A DNA stretch of 64,000 bases, taken from positions 620,001-684,000 of the forward strand of contig NZ_VOEI01000002.1 of assembly GCF_007846095.1 (NCBI RefSeq), written 5' to 3'. Each line of letters opens with the position of its first letter. Position 1 is the first letter of the stretch. A program made the position numbers and the translations under genes. Below, in pieces: positions 25,793 through 34,605 of the stretch. The stretch comes from Mucilaginibacter achroorhodeus (GTDB lineage Bacteria > Bacteroidota > Bacteroidia > Sphingobacteriales > Sphingobacteriaceae). Below the pieces are notes generated by a model, which did no database searches, was not told the DNA's origin, and saw only the letters and a program-made list of their open reading frames with translations.

Positions 25793-28375
25793 ATGAAACC
25801 AGCAAAACACATTATAACGCTTTTGTTAGTCACGGCAACGGTATCAGCCTTTGCACAAAAAAAAGCTAAAGATATTGAACCTGATTACCGCTTTCGCGAT
25901 AGCGTAGTGGTTAGGGTGCACCCACGCTATAACCAACGTGGTAAGGTACACCGCTGGCTTTTTGGCGAGAACTATCGTAAGGAATGGGCTACCGCCGTTA
26001 AGCTACCGGTTATTCGCATATCCGAAATAATGGGCGGACTTGAGCCCGAAAAAGAAGGTGGAGGCATGCAGTCAAAATCTTTGCGCCTAAAGGACAAAGA
26101 TGGCAAAGAGTGGGTTATCCGCAGCGTAGAGAAAACGCCGGATAAATTGCTGCCCCCTACCTTGCGCCAAACATTTGTAATAGATTGGCTGGACGATGCT
26201 TTGAGCGGTCAGCACCCATTCTCGGCGCTGGTAGTGCCGCCTATGGCAAAAGCTGCCGGCGTTCCGCATTCGCATCCGGTTATTGGTGTGATTGCTGAGG
26301 ATAAGGCGCTGGGCGAATACAACGCAAAGTTTAAAAATATGGTTTGCCTGCTGGAGGAACGCGAACCCATTGGCGACTCAGATAACAGCGAGAAATTGCT
26401 GGATAAGCTAATGGATGATAACGATAATCATTTCGACGGCGATGAATTCCTGAAAGCCCGTATGCTGGACCTGCTAATAGGCGACTGGGACCGCCACGAA
26501 GACCAATGGCGCTGGGCCGATGTGAAAAAAGGCAAAGGCAAAATGTACTTGGCCGTTCCGCGCGACCGCGACCAGGTATTTCACCTGGAAGAAGGGGTAT
26601 TCCCTACCATAGCGGCTTTGCCATATATTAGTCCGCTGCTTGGCGATTTTAGTTACAACATTCCCAAGGTAAAATACAACCTGGCCAAAACCCGCTTTCT
26701 TAACCCTTATCCTGATTTCCAGATGTCGCACGAGCATTGGATGAAAGTTGTAAATGATTTTATAGCTACACAAACCGATGTGGTTTTTGAAGAAGCGCTT
26801 AAACAGTTGCCGGGCGATACTTATAAAATGGGGCACGATGTATTGCTGGCGAAATTAAAATCGCGCAGGGCGGCTTTACCTGATGCTATGGACAGGTATT
26901 ACCGCTTTATATACCGCATTGTTGATGTGAGGTTGAGCGATAAGAACGAAAAAGTAGTGATAACCGGCCAGCCGGACAGCAGCTTACTGGTACAGGTAAA
27001 CAAGATCAATAAAGAAGGTGAAGTTAAAGACACGCTGATGTCAATGATATATCAACCACGATACACTAATGAGCTTCGCTTTTATACATCAAAGGGCGAC
27101 GACCAGGTAACAGTTGATAATAAAACCTCTCCTATCCATATCAGACTTATAGGTGATAAGGGCGATAAGGTTTATAATATTGTAAACTCGGAAAGTACAC
27201 TGCAGGTTTATTCCCGCAAGGATGCCAAATTTGAGGGGCAAGAAAACAGGGCCAGCAAACATCTATCAAATGACAGCCTCAACACACGCTTTTTGCAAAC
27301 CAACCTCTACAACGTTTGGATGCCGCTTGCCACCGCCGGTTTAAATGCCGATGACGGTGTGCTAATTGGCGCAGGCGTTAAGTACATCAAAAAGGATGGT
27401 TTCAGGAAAGAACCTTACACAAGTTCGCAGCAAATTATGATCACACACGCATTTGCTACTGATGCATTCCGCGTGAAGTATAATGGCGAGTGGATAAAGG
27501 CGATAGGCAATGCCGACATTTTATTGCAGGGTTATGCACAAGCACCAGACAATACCGCAAACTTCTTCGGTTTAGGAAATGGCACACCAATAAATAAGAA
27601 CCAGCCCCGCTATCGCAGGTTTTACCGAACCAGGTTTGATAACTACCAGGTTGACGCCGCATTGCGCTGGAATGTCGGCAAGAACAGCACCTTTACGGCA
27701 GGCCCATCTTTTGAGTTTTACCACCTCGACCTGAAAGATAATGAGGGCCGTTTTATCACCAACACATCCAAAATAGGATCTTATGACAGTGCCTTTGTAG
27801 ACAAGGATAAAGCGCATTTGGGCATTACCCTAAATTTCAATAGCAACCAGCGTAAAGGTGGTGTGCTGCCTGTTGGTGGCTATTATTTTAATCTGAATGT
27901 GCAAGGTTATGACGGCTTAAACAGCTACTCAAAAGCTTACCTGCAAATACGGCCCGAGTTTACTTTTTATCAAAAGATCACCGGCAATGGTTCTGTGGTG
28001 ATTTCAGATCGTATTGGCGGAGGCGTCAGCTTCGGTCAGCCTGCTTTTTACCAGTCGATGTTTTTGGGCGGGCAGGGTAATTTGTTAGGTTACCTGCAAT
28101 ACCGTTTTGCAGGCAGGCACATGGCTTACAACAATTTGCAGGCAAGGGTAAAACTCTTTAATGTAAATAGCTACATCGTTCCGGGTCAGTTAGGGATAAC
28201 GGGTTTTTACGATGCCGGCCGCGTTTGGGCACCAAGCGAGATATCAGATAAGATTCACCAGGGAGTTGGCGGCGGTGTGTACTTCTCTCCAGCCGGATTA
28301 ACTATTTTGCAAGTGCTTGTAGGGCACTCTGAAGAAGGCTGGTATCCTTATGTGTCTATGAATTTTAGGATATAG
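25793..28375 (+). CDS. Outer-membrane protein with kinase-like motif domain and BamA/surface-antigen barrel
   Basis: An 860-residue exported protein (signal MKPAKHIITLLLVTATVSAFA). The soluble part (about 25-400) contains a basic strand KEWVIRSVEK (106-115), GDWDRHEDQWRW (230-241, with D231, D233, R234, H235) and VPRDRDQVF (255-263). These resemble the catalytic DRH-type loop and metal-binding DRD of atypical HipA/Fam20/PI-kinase-like folds. The C-terminal half (about 510-860) is a beta-barrel with alternating strands ending YPYVSMNFRI, like surface antigen/BamA proteins. It follows the lipoprotein by 26 bp in the ppk1 operon. Kinase activity is an inference. Confidence 0.75.
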   Translation: MKPAKHIITLLLVTATVSAFAQKKAKDIEPDYRFRDSVVVRVHPRYNQRGKVHRWLFGENYRKEWATAVKLPVIRISEIMGGLEPEKEGGGMQSKSLRLKDKDGKEWVIRSVEKTPDKLLPPTLRQTFVIDWLDDALSGQHPFSALVVPPMAKAAGVPHSHPVIGVIAEDKALGEYNAKFKNMVCLLEEREPIGDSDNSEKLLDKLMDDNDNHFDGDEFLKARMLDLLIGDWDRHEDQWRWADVKKGKGKMYLAVPRDRDQVFHLEEGVFPTIAALPYISPLLGDFSYNIPKVKYNLAKTRFLNPYPDFQMSHEHWMKVVNDFIATQTDVVFEEALKQLPGDTYKMGHDVLLAKLKSRRAALPDAMDRYYRFIYRIVDVRLSDKNEKVVITGQPDSSLLVQVNKINKEGEVKDTLMSMIYQPRYTNELRFYTSKGDDQVTVDNKTSPIHIRLIGDKGDKVYNIVNSESTLQVYSRKDAKFEGQENRASKHLSNDSLNTRFLQTNLYNVWMPLATAGLNADDGVLIGAGVKYIKKDGFRKEPYTSSQQIMITHAFATDAFRVKYNGEWIKAIGNADILLQGYAQAPDNTANFFGLGNGTPINKNQPRYRRFYRTRFDNYQVDAALRWNVGKNSTFTAGPSFEFYHLDLKDNEGRFITNTSKIGSYDSAFVDKDKAHLGITLNFNSNQRKGGVLPVGGYYFNLNVQGYDGLNSYSKAYLQIRPEFTFYQKITGNGSVVISDRIGGGVSFGQPAFYQSMFLGGQGNLLGYLQYRFAGRHMAYNNLQARVKLFNVNSYIVPGQLGITGFYDAGRVWAPSEISDKIHQGVGGGVYFSPAGLTILQVLVGHSEEGWYPYVSMNFRI

Positions 28376-28387
28376 TGATGCTCAATC

Positions 28388-28806
28388 GCCGCGGAGGGCT
28401 GTTACTTTGTCTTGATACAAAGTAACCAAAGATCAAGTCAGCAAAGAGGCTTCTTTTGCCGCACAGGGCCTTTACCCTGCAAGCAGTCAGAACCACGGGC
28501 TGCAAAATCTTGCCACCACTTCGTTCGCTTTTAGCCATCGCTTCAGGCAAGTATTGCTATGCCCTTGCCAACACACAAGGCCACTATTGTTCTGCCCCCT
28601 TTCTTCCGAAGCGTTTTTGCTGACAAGGATGAAAGAAAAGTAGAATATAAATGCCGTGATGAACCTAACGTAACCGAACAAAGGCTGCATAGCGTAACGT
28701 GCGGTCGCACAGGTATTGCAGCAGCAGAAACTTTGTAGCGCGTTACCGTAGCAGCGAGTTTTCTTTTTGGTACTTTTTCTTTAGCGGAAAAAGAAAAAGT
28801 ACATCC
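28388..28806. repeat. Long structured intergenic repeat element
   Basis: About 420 bp without a credible gene. It opens with a hairpin TTACTTTG-tcttgata-CAAAGTAA (28402-28425). It closes with a hairpin GTACTTTTTCTTT/AAAGAAAAAGTAC (28770-28802). Between them are further short inverted segments rich in gc. The ends are the two strongest structures, as expected for a mobile or transcribed palindromic element. Similar TTACTTTG...CAAAGTAA sequences are common between genes in Sphingobacteriaceae, as far as I recall. The frames inside it are short and lack start context. Confidence 0.65.
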
Positions 28807-28990
28807 ACAGGCTTGTCAAAACATCACTGCCCTTCCTAACGAAGAAGCAAAATTACAAGGCTATACTTGGGAAACCGCCCCTATCTAAGTGTCCATTTAA
28901 CACACCTTTAACATTTCAATTGTCATCCAATTTTCCATCCGCCTGACTTTTGTCAGCCAAAAGTTAAAAACTGTTAAAAATGGTAAATTC

Positions 28991-29011
28991 AGTTGACGAA
29001 TATAGTCAACT
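28991..29011. promoter_or_regulatory. Palindromic operator candidate over the -33 element
   Basis: AGTTGAC and GTCAACT form perfect 7-bp inverted arms around gaatata (28991-29011). They overlap the -33 TTGAC of the promoter for the 29046 gene. A half-site AGTTGAC preceded by ATGGTAAATTC recurs upstream of the marR gene at 31918-31943, so MarR is the natural candidate ligand. Confidence 0.55.
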
Positions 29012-29024
29012 CGGTTTACATTTG
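28993..29024 (+). promoter_or_regulatory. Promoter of the 29046 / DUF5686 operon
   Basis: The -33 element TTGAC starts at 28993 and the -7 element TACATTTG (exact TAnnTTTG) spans 29017-29024, with a spacing of about 21 bp. The ATG at 29046 lies 21 bp downstream. Confidence 0.65.
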
Positions 29025-29045
29025 TGCCATTAATAACGGGCACTC

Positions 29046-29351
29046 ATGAAAGCGTTTACTTTACCTTATTCAAACTCAGTTCCTTTCCAGGTTAAGGAGC
29101 AAACGGCCGATCAGTTCCGCACTGATAGGACCGACGCTAAACTTAAACAACAGCTTACTCCCGCACAATATGTGATCGGTGTTCTTAGCGAAGGTTTAAA
29201 GCAAAACCTATTGGGTGCCGATATCGACATGGAATTTTTAACGCTAACCGTGCGCAGCTATGCATCTGAATCTGTAAAAGCAGTGCGAAGGTTTATAAGC
29301 AAAACCGGTAAACATCAGCCAAACCTCTATCTAACATCTCAACACAAATAA
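29046..29351 (+). CDS. Small hypothetical protein upstream of DUF5686 protein
   Basis: A 101-residue basic, soluble protein (MKAFTLPYSNSVPFQVKEQTADQF). The centre is a predicted helix pair (QLTPAQYVIGVLSEGLKQNLLGADIDMEFLTLTVRSYASESVKAVRRFI). There is no signal peptide and no recognised domain. It has a good promoter of its own, and its stop overlaps the next start by one base (taATG), so it is almost certainly translated and coupled to the outer-membrane gene. Function unknown. Confidence 0.7.
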   Translation: MKAFTLPYSNSVPFQVKEQTADQFRTDRTDAKLKQQLTPAQYVIGVLSEGLKQNLLGADIDMEFLTLTVRSYASESVKAVRRFISKTGKHQPNLYLTSQHK

Positions 29352-31918
29352 TGAAATTGTCCTTTACCCTATTTAATAAATTATTTTTAACCTGTTTGGT
29401 ATTGCTATCGTCGGTTGCGGCGTTTGCGCAAACAAAGGTTAGCGGCGTGGTTACCGATGCCAAAACCAAACAACCCATGCCTTATGTTACGGTGACCTTT
29501 GCAGGCACAACCATTGGCGCCGGCACCAATGCCGACGGCCGTTACACCATAACCACTACGCAGGATGTAAAGCAGATACAGGTATCCTTTGTTGGTTTCC
29601 GTACTGCCGTAAGAAACATAACCCCCAACCAGGAACAAACCATAAACGTTGCCCTTTCAGAAGATAACCGCAGGTTAAGCGAAGTGATGGTAAGGTCCGG
29701 CAAGAAAAAGAAGTACAGCAATAAAAATAACCCTGCTGTGGAGCTGATACGCAAAGTAATTGCCCACAAAGCACAAAACCAGGTTGAGAATTACGATTAC
29801 GCCCAATACAAACAGTACGAGCGTATGAACGTATCGTTAAGTAACCTAAGCGAAAAGTTTAAGAACAAAAAGATCTTTAAGAACTACCAGTTCCTTTTCC
29901 GTGAACAGGCAGATTCTACCGCAATGGGCGGCAAGATCCTGTTACCTGTTTACCAGGAAGAAAAGCTTTCTGAAAACTATTATCGTAAAGTGCCTTACGC
30001 TAAAAAGCAGGTGATCACTGCAAGCAAACAGGTTAAATATGATGAGAACTTTGTAGATAACAATGGTCTTAAATCATACTTCGACCGGATGTACCAGGAC
30101 ATTAATATCTATGATAACAATGTATCCTTACTCAGCAATCAGTTACTTAGTCCTATTGCAGATAATTCACCATCGTTTTATAAATTCTTTATCACTGATA
30201 CCCTTAAGGATGTTACGCCGCAACTGATAGAGTTGAGCTTTACGCCGCGCAACACCAACAATATGTTGTTTGAGGGCCGCATCTACATTACCATGGATGG
30301 TAACTATGCCGTGCAGAATGCCTTTTTAACTGTCAACAAAAACATCAATCTTAACTTTGTGCGCCAGATGCAGGCCAATCTTTCTTTCGAGAAAAATCCT
30401 GACGGCCGTTACCATCTGAGCCAAAGCGACCTGAAGATAGAGTTTGCTCTTAATAAGGAAAAAGGCGGCGGCATGTATGGCGAGCGCCTGGTGAACATTA
30501 GCAACTTTGAGCTGAATAAACCTGCAGACAAGAAAACTTACGAAGGCCCGTCGCAGGTGATTGCGCTTAACGCCGAAGAACAAAACGATGCCTACTGGGA
30601 ACAGGCACGCCCGGATACGCTTGATGCTGCATCGGCCAGTATCTATAAGAATATTGATAGCCTGCAAACTATCCCATCGTTCAAAAAAACCATGGACATT
30701 GCAACGCTGGTTTTAGCTGGATACAAAAACTTCGGTAAGTTTGAGTTGGGCCCCGCCAACACTTTTTACAGCTTTAACCCGGTAGAAGGTTTCCGCTTGC
30801 GTATAGGTGGCCGTACCACACCAGAGCTGAGCAAAAGATACTACTTTGAAACTTACGGCGCTTATGGTTTCCGCGATGAACGCTTTAAATACTTTTTAAG
30901 CAGTACCTACTCGCTTAATAATAAGTCTATCTATTCGTTCCCGCAGAATTACATCCGCGCCAGCTTCCAGCACGATACCAAAATACCGGGCCAGGAACTG
31001 CAGTTTGTGCAGGAGAGCAACTTCCTGCTATCATTTAAGCGCGGGGTGAACGATATATGGTTGTATAACGATATTTTCCGGTTGGATTATGTAAAAGAGT
31101 ACAGCAACCACTTTTCCTACTCATTAGGTTTTAAAACCTGGGCACAAAGCCCTGCCGGTGCGCTGGTTTACCAAAACCTGCTGCCAAACGGCACGCTAAA
31201 TAACGTTAACCAGCTAAAAACCACTGAATTTTCTGCACAAATACGCTGGGCACCGCATGAGCGCTTTTACCAGGGCAAGCTTTACCGCGTACCAATCCCT
31301 GATAAATACCCAATATTTACTTTGAACTATACACAGGGTGTGTCAGGTTTATTTGGCAGCCAGTATAATTACCAGAATGTTATCGGTAACATCAGCAAAC
31401 GTTTCTACTTTTCGCAATTAGGTTACACCGATGTTACTACCGAGGGTGGCTACCTGTTTGGCAAAGTGCCTTTCCCGCTATTGGATATTCATCATGCTAA
31501 CCAAACCTATGCGTTTCAGTTACAGTCGTACAATCTGATGAACTTCCAGGAGTTTGTGAGCGACCATTATGCCAGCATCTTTGTAGACCATAACTTTAAT
31601 GGTTTCTTCTTTAATAAGGTGCCCCTGCTTAAGAAACTGAAGCTGCGCGAGATCATAGATGTGAAAGCATTATGGGGCGGTGTACGTGCAGAAAACAACC
31701 CAAGTAACGATCCTTCGTTACTGCGATTCCCTACTAATATAGGCGCGGGCGGCGTGGGTACTTACACATTAGGCAGCACCCCTTATGTTGAGGGTAGCTT
31801 TGGTGTTGGTAACATATTTAAAATATTACGTGTTGATCTTGTTAAACGCTTTACTTACTTAGACCATCCCGGCGCACCAGAATGGGGCGTGAGGTTCTTT
31901 GTTAAGTTTGACTTTTAA
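29351..31918 (+). CDS. DUF5686 outer-membrane protein with carboxypeptidase-regulatory-like domain
   Basis: An 855-residue exported protein: signal LSFTLFNKLFLTCLVLLSSVAAFAQ. An N-terminal beta-sandwich (about 27-110, KVSGVVTDAKTKQPMPYVTVTFAGTTIGAGTNADGRYTI) is of the CarboxypepD_reg-like type that precedes TonB-dependent and barrel proteins. The large remainder matches DUF5686, with many barrel-like strands and a C-terminal LDHPGAPEWGVRFFVKFDF. No TonB plug or SusC signature is seen. It probably sits in the outer membrane. Its role is unknown; some family members are linked to export or surface assembly. A marR gene follows 48 bp downstream. Confidence 0.87.
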   Translation: MKLSFTLFNKLFLTCLVLLSSVAAFAQTKVSGVVTDAKTKQPMPYVTVTFAGTTIGAGTNADGRYTITTTQDVKQIQVSFVGFRTAVRNITPNQEQTINVALSEDNRRLSEVMVRSGKKKKYSNKNNPAVELIRKVIAHKAQNQVENYDYAQYKQYERMNVSLSNLSEKFKNKKIFKNYQFLFREQADSTAMGGKILLPVYQEEKLSENYYRKVPYAKKQVITASKQVKYDENFVDNNGLKSYFDRMYQDINIYDNNVSLLSNQLLSPIADNSPSFYKFFITDTLKDVTPQLIELSFTPRNTNNMLFEGRIYITMDGNYAVQNAFLTVNKNINLNFVRQMQANLSFEKNPDGRYHLSQSDLKIEFALNKEKGGGMYGERLVNISNFELNKPADKKTYEGPSQVIALNAEEQNDAYWEQARPDTLDAASASIYKNIDSLQTIPSFKKTMDIATLVLAGYKNFGKFELGPANTFYSFNPVEGFRLRIGGRTTPELSKRYYFETYGAYGFRDERFKYFLSSTYSLNNKSIYSFPQNYIRASFQHDTKIPGQELQFVQESNFLLSFKRGVNDIWLYNDIFRLDYVKEYSNHFSYSLGFKTWAQSPAGALVYQNLLPNGTLNNVNQLKTTEFSAQIRWAPHERFYQGKLYRVPIPDKYPIFTLNYTQGVSGLFGSQYNYQNVIGNISKRFYFSQLGYTDVTTEGGYLFGKVPFPLLDIHHANQTYAFQLQSYNLMNFQEFVSDHYASIFVDHNFNGFFFNKVPLLKKLKLREIIDVKALWGGVRAENNPSNDPSLLRFPTNIGAGGVGTYTLGSTPYVEGSFGVGNIFKILRVDLVKRFTYLDHPGAPEWGVRFFVKFDF

Positions 31919-31943
31919 TGGTAAATTCGTAAACCAAGTTGAC
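31918..31943 (+). promoter_or_regulatory. Operator-like half-site upstream of marR
   Basis: ATGGTAAATTC (31918-31928) followed by AGTTGAC (31937-31943). Both words also occur together at 28980-28997, where AGTTGAC is one arm of a full palindrome. Confidence 0.45.
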
Positions 31944-31966
31944 CTATTTTCAGTTTAAAAGATATT

Positions 31967-32440
31967 ATGGCGAACCCAAGTTTAATTACTGAAGAAAATA
32001 AAAAGGTTGCTCCTAAGCTGGTTTATCTGCTTAAGCGCCTTTTGGACGAGTGGATGGGGAAAAAACTTTGCCGCATTAATGAGCCTGGTTTTAACAGCGC
32101 ACACCTGCCCCTGTTTATGACCATCGGTAAAAGCGGTATCTCAAACAACGAGCTTGCTGCTAAAATGAATGTTACTAAACAGGCCACAAGCAAAATAGTA
32201 AAAGAGCTTGAAGCCATTAATATGCTTAAAAGCGAAAAAAGCCCCGATGATGCGCGCGTTGTAATGTTGCACTACACCACCCAGGGCGAAACCTTTTACC
32301 ATCACCTTAAAAATCAGGTATTAGACCTTGAGGCCCAATACAAAAAAGTAGTAGGCTCTAAAAATTACGACATTGCCATTGATGTAATGTTAAAACTGGT
32401 ACAATTTCACGAAGAACATAACTGCATCGAAAAAAATTAA
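31967..32440 (+). CDS. MarR family transcriptional regulator
   Basis: A 157-residue regulator with a winged helix. The recognition region KSGISNNELAAKMNVTKQATSKIVKELEAINMLKSEKSPDDARVVMLHYTTQG includes the wing motif DARVVMLHYT typical of MarR proteins. N- and C-terminal helices provide the dimer. It likely binds palindromic AGTTGAC sites seen upstream of itself and of the DUF5686 operon, giving autoregulation and operon control. The effector is unknown. Its cysteine near the C-terminus (HNCIEKN) could allow redox sensing, which is speculative. Confidence 0.92.
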   Translation: MANPSLITEENKKVAPKLVYLLKRLLDEWMGKKLCRINEPGFNSAHLPLFMTIGKSGISNNELAAKMNVTKQATSKIVKELEAINMLKSEKSPDDARVVMLHYTTQGETFYHHLKNQVLDLEAQYKKVVGSKNYDIAIDVMLKLVQFHEEHNCIEKN

Positions 32441-32491
32441 AAATTACGATGCAAATGACAATTAAATGAAACGGTGTTTAATTTAACGTTG

Positions 32492-32513
32492 TACATTTGC
32501 TTAACACTGTTAA
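32492..32513 (+). promoter_or_regulatory. tetR promoter -7 element abutting a TetR operator
   Basis: TACATTTG (32492-32499, exact TAnnTTTG) is separated by one base from the 13-bp near-palindrome TTAACACTGTTAA (32501-32513). A repressor there would cover the transcription start. The ATG is at 32544. Confidence 0.65.
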
Positions 32514-32543
32514 ATAATCTAATAGGAGTAGAAAAATTAAGGC

Positions 32544-33146
32544 ATGGCCAGCAAGGAAAGAATTGCGAGACTAAAAGAAGATACCAGGATAAACATCCTG
32601 AAGGCTGCCTTTGATATTGTAAAAACAGAAGGCTGGCAGGCATTAAGTATGCGTAAGATAGCTGATGCCATTGAATATACAGCCCCTATTATATATGAGT
32701 ACTTTGCAAATAAAGAGGCTATAATATTGGAGCTTACCCGCCAGGGGTATTTAAAGTTATCCAAACAACTGCAGGAAGTAAAAGACAAACACACATCTCC
32801 GGCCAAGCAATTAGAGGATATGTGGCTTACCTACTGGAACTTTGCATTCGCTAATAAAGAGCTCTACCAGATCATGTTTGGTATTAACGCAAGCTGCAGC
32901 TGTGAAATGGTTAACAAACTACCTGAAGCCGGTTGCCCATGGGACATTATAGCCGACTCAATAGGCAAACTCATGAAAATTGAAGACATGGAGTCTGAGG
33001 TGATCTGTACCAAGTATTACACCTTTTGGTCGGTAGTACATGGTTTGGTTTCAATTAACCTGGTAGATCGCGGTAATTCTGACGAGGTAAATAAACAGGT
33101 TTTAAGAGATGCCATCACTGGCATCATAAGGTCTATCACTCCTTAA
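32544..33146 (+). CDS. TetR/AcrR family transcriptional regulator
   Basis: A 200-residue repressor with an N-terminal TetR helix-turn-helix (about 12-60, ILKAAFDIVKTEGWQALSMRKIADAIEYTAPIIYEYFANKEAII). The C-terminal ligand domain has a conspicuous NASCSCEMVNKLPEAGC segment with three cysteines that could sense thiol-reactive compounds or metals. It is followed by two more candidate operators and the RND efflux operon, so it is the likely local repressor of that pump. Ligand unknown. Confidence 0.93.
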   Translation: MASKERIARLKEDTRINILKAAFDIVKTEGWQALSMRKIADAIEYTAPIIYEYFANKEAIILELTRQGYLKLSKQLQEVKDKHTSPAKQLEDMWLTYWNFAFANKELYQIMFGINASCSCEMVNKLPEAGCPWDIIADSIGKLMKIEDMESEVICTKYYTFWSVVHGLVSINLVDRGNSDEVNKQVLRDAITGIIRSITP

Positions 33147-33161
33147 AAAATTTAAGCTTTT

Positions 33162-33265
33162 TTAAACACTGTTAAACAACTTAACGGTGTTAAATTAAAA
33201 CTCAAAAACTTTATAAGACATGAAAACATCATCAGCAACTTTTAATATGTACTTAACACTGTTAA
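33162..33265. promoter_or_regulatory. Cluster of TetR operator candidates ahead of the efflux operon
   Basis: Three near-palindromes lie here: TTAAACACTGTTAA (33162-33175), TTAACGGTGTTAA (33181-33193) and TTAACACTGTTAA (33253-33265). The last, with flanks cTTAACACTGTTAAATAATCTA, is identical over about 21 bp to the site upstream of tetR. The shared core is TTAAC-rs-TGTTAA. A -7-like box AACTTTTG follows at about 33285. The 318-bp gap up to the adaptor start holds nothing else convincing. Confidence 0.7.
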
Positions 33266-33464
33266 ATAATCTATCAATGTTAACAACTTTTGCACTCCGC
33301 CATTATTAGCCCCGGTGATATTTTTAGTGAAACTTTAACATCTATCAGCACCCAACCTATTTAGCGCCATGTACTACAACAATACAAAAACAACCGACAC
33401 ACTATATATCAGCAGCTTTAGGGCTGCACTCACATCAAGTAAATCATCATCAAAACTCATCATC

Positions 33465-34592
33465 ATGAAAATTATCTTAGCTGCTATAATAGCAATATCA
33501 TTATTCAGCTGCTCAAGCGGGCCACAAACGCCGCAGGCCCCGCCCCCGCCAGTACTACCGGTGAGCAGCGTTGAAACCGGCAATGCCACAACCTATCAGG
33601 AATACCCTGCATCTATAGAGGGTACCGTTAACGTTGAGGTTAGGCCACAAGTAAGCGGCGCTTTAGACAAAGTATTTGTTGACGAAGGTGCTTTTGTACA
33701 AGCAGGCCAGCCAATATTTAAGATCAACGATCAGCCTTACCGCGCTGCCTTAAACAATGCATTGGCTGCACAACACGCTGCCGAAGCTGCTTATGCCAAC
33801 TCAACTTTAGAGGTAGAAAAACTTACCCCGCTTGTACAAAACAAAGTGGTATCAGACTTTCAACTTAAATCAGCCAAAGCATCACAACAGGTAGCCAAAG
33901 CAAATATCGAGTCGGCTAAGGCAAACGTTTCAACCGCGCAGATCAACTTAGGTTACACGCTGATAAAAGCGCCTGTTAGTGGTTACATTGGCCGCTTGCT
34001 TAAAAAACAAGGTAGCCTTGTTGCCCCGCAGGATGTTGATGCGTTAACCCAACTATCTGATGTGCATAATGTACACGTATATTTCTCTTTAGGCGAAAAG
34101 GATTTCGTAGCCTTTAAAGAACAATATGCAGGTGCCAGCATCCAGGACAAATTGAAACACCTGCCTGCCGTTGGTTTATTATTGGCTGATAATACCGAAT
34201 ATGCAAAACAGGGCCATATAGATATGATAGACGGACAGTTTGATAAAACTACCGGCGCTATCAGTGTAAGGGCGAGCTTCCCTAACCCGCAAGGCTTGTT
34301 GCGCTCAGGCAATACAGGTAAAGTGAGGTTAAGCCTCTCACACCCAAATGCACTGATCATTCCGCAGGATGCTACTGTTGAAATGCAGGATAAGGTGTTT
34401 GTTTACGCCCTTGCCGATAGCAATAAAGTAAAGAAACTGCCTATCACCATCATTGGCACAAGCGGCAACAATTACCTGGTGAAAGACGGTGTTAAAGCCG
34501 GCGACCAGATAGTGACCAGCGGTGTTGACAAGTTACAGGAAGGTATGGTTATAAAACCACAACCACAGGGTAACAAAGTAGCAAGCAGATAA
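33465..34592 (+). CDS. RND efflux periplasmic adaptor (AcrA/MexA type)
   Basis: A 375-residue lipoprotein. The ATG at 33465 is chosen because it gives a proper lipoprotein signal (MKIILAAIIAISLFSCSSG); the longer upstream frame lacks a signal. The protein shows the barrel-sandwich segment (VEVRPQVSGALDKVFVDEGAFVQAGQPIFKIND), a long alpha-hairpin (about 110-175), the second lipoyl half (ISAKINLGY-like APVSGYIGRLLKKQGSLV) and the membrane-proximal C-terminus. It links the inner-membrane pump to the outer-membrane channel. It lies downstream of tetR and its operators. Confidence 0.94.
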   Translation: MKIILAAIIAISLFSCSSGPQTPQAPPPPVLPVSSVETGNATTYQEYPASIEGTVNVEVRPQVSGALDKVFVDEGAFVQAGQPIFKINDQPYRAALNNALAAQHAAEAAYANSTLEVEKLTPLVQNKVVSDFQLKSAKASQQVAKANIESAKANVSTAQINLGYTLIKAPVSGYIGRLLKKQGSLVAPQDVDALTQLSDVHNVHVYFSLGEKDFVAFKEQYAGASIQDKLKHLPAVGLLLADNTEYAKQGHIDMIDGQFDKTTGAISVRASFPNPQGLLRSGNTGKVRLSLSHPNALIIPQDATVEMQDKVFVYALADSNKVKKLPITIIGTSGNNYLVKDGVKAGDQIVTSGVDKLQEGMVIKPQPQGNKVASR

Positions 34593-34605
34593 GCAACCCA
34601 CAGCT

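Noticed and set aside
28365-28690. Two overlapping minus-strand frames of about 60 codons in the 28.4-28.8 kb element
   Set aside because: No start context, odd composition, and both read through inverted repeats; treated as non-coding.
33220-33309. 29-codon frame (MKTSSATFNMYLTLLNNLSML...) between TetR operators
   Set aside because: It runs straight through the operator palindromes and the -7-like box, and its residues (YLTLLNN) just translate TTAACACTGTTAAATAAT. No sign of coding selection.
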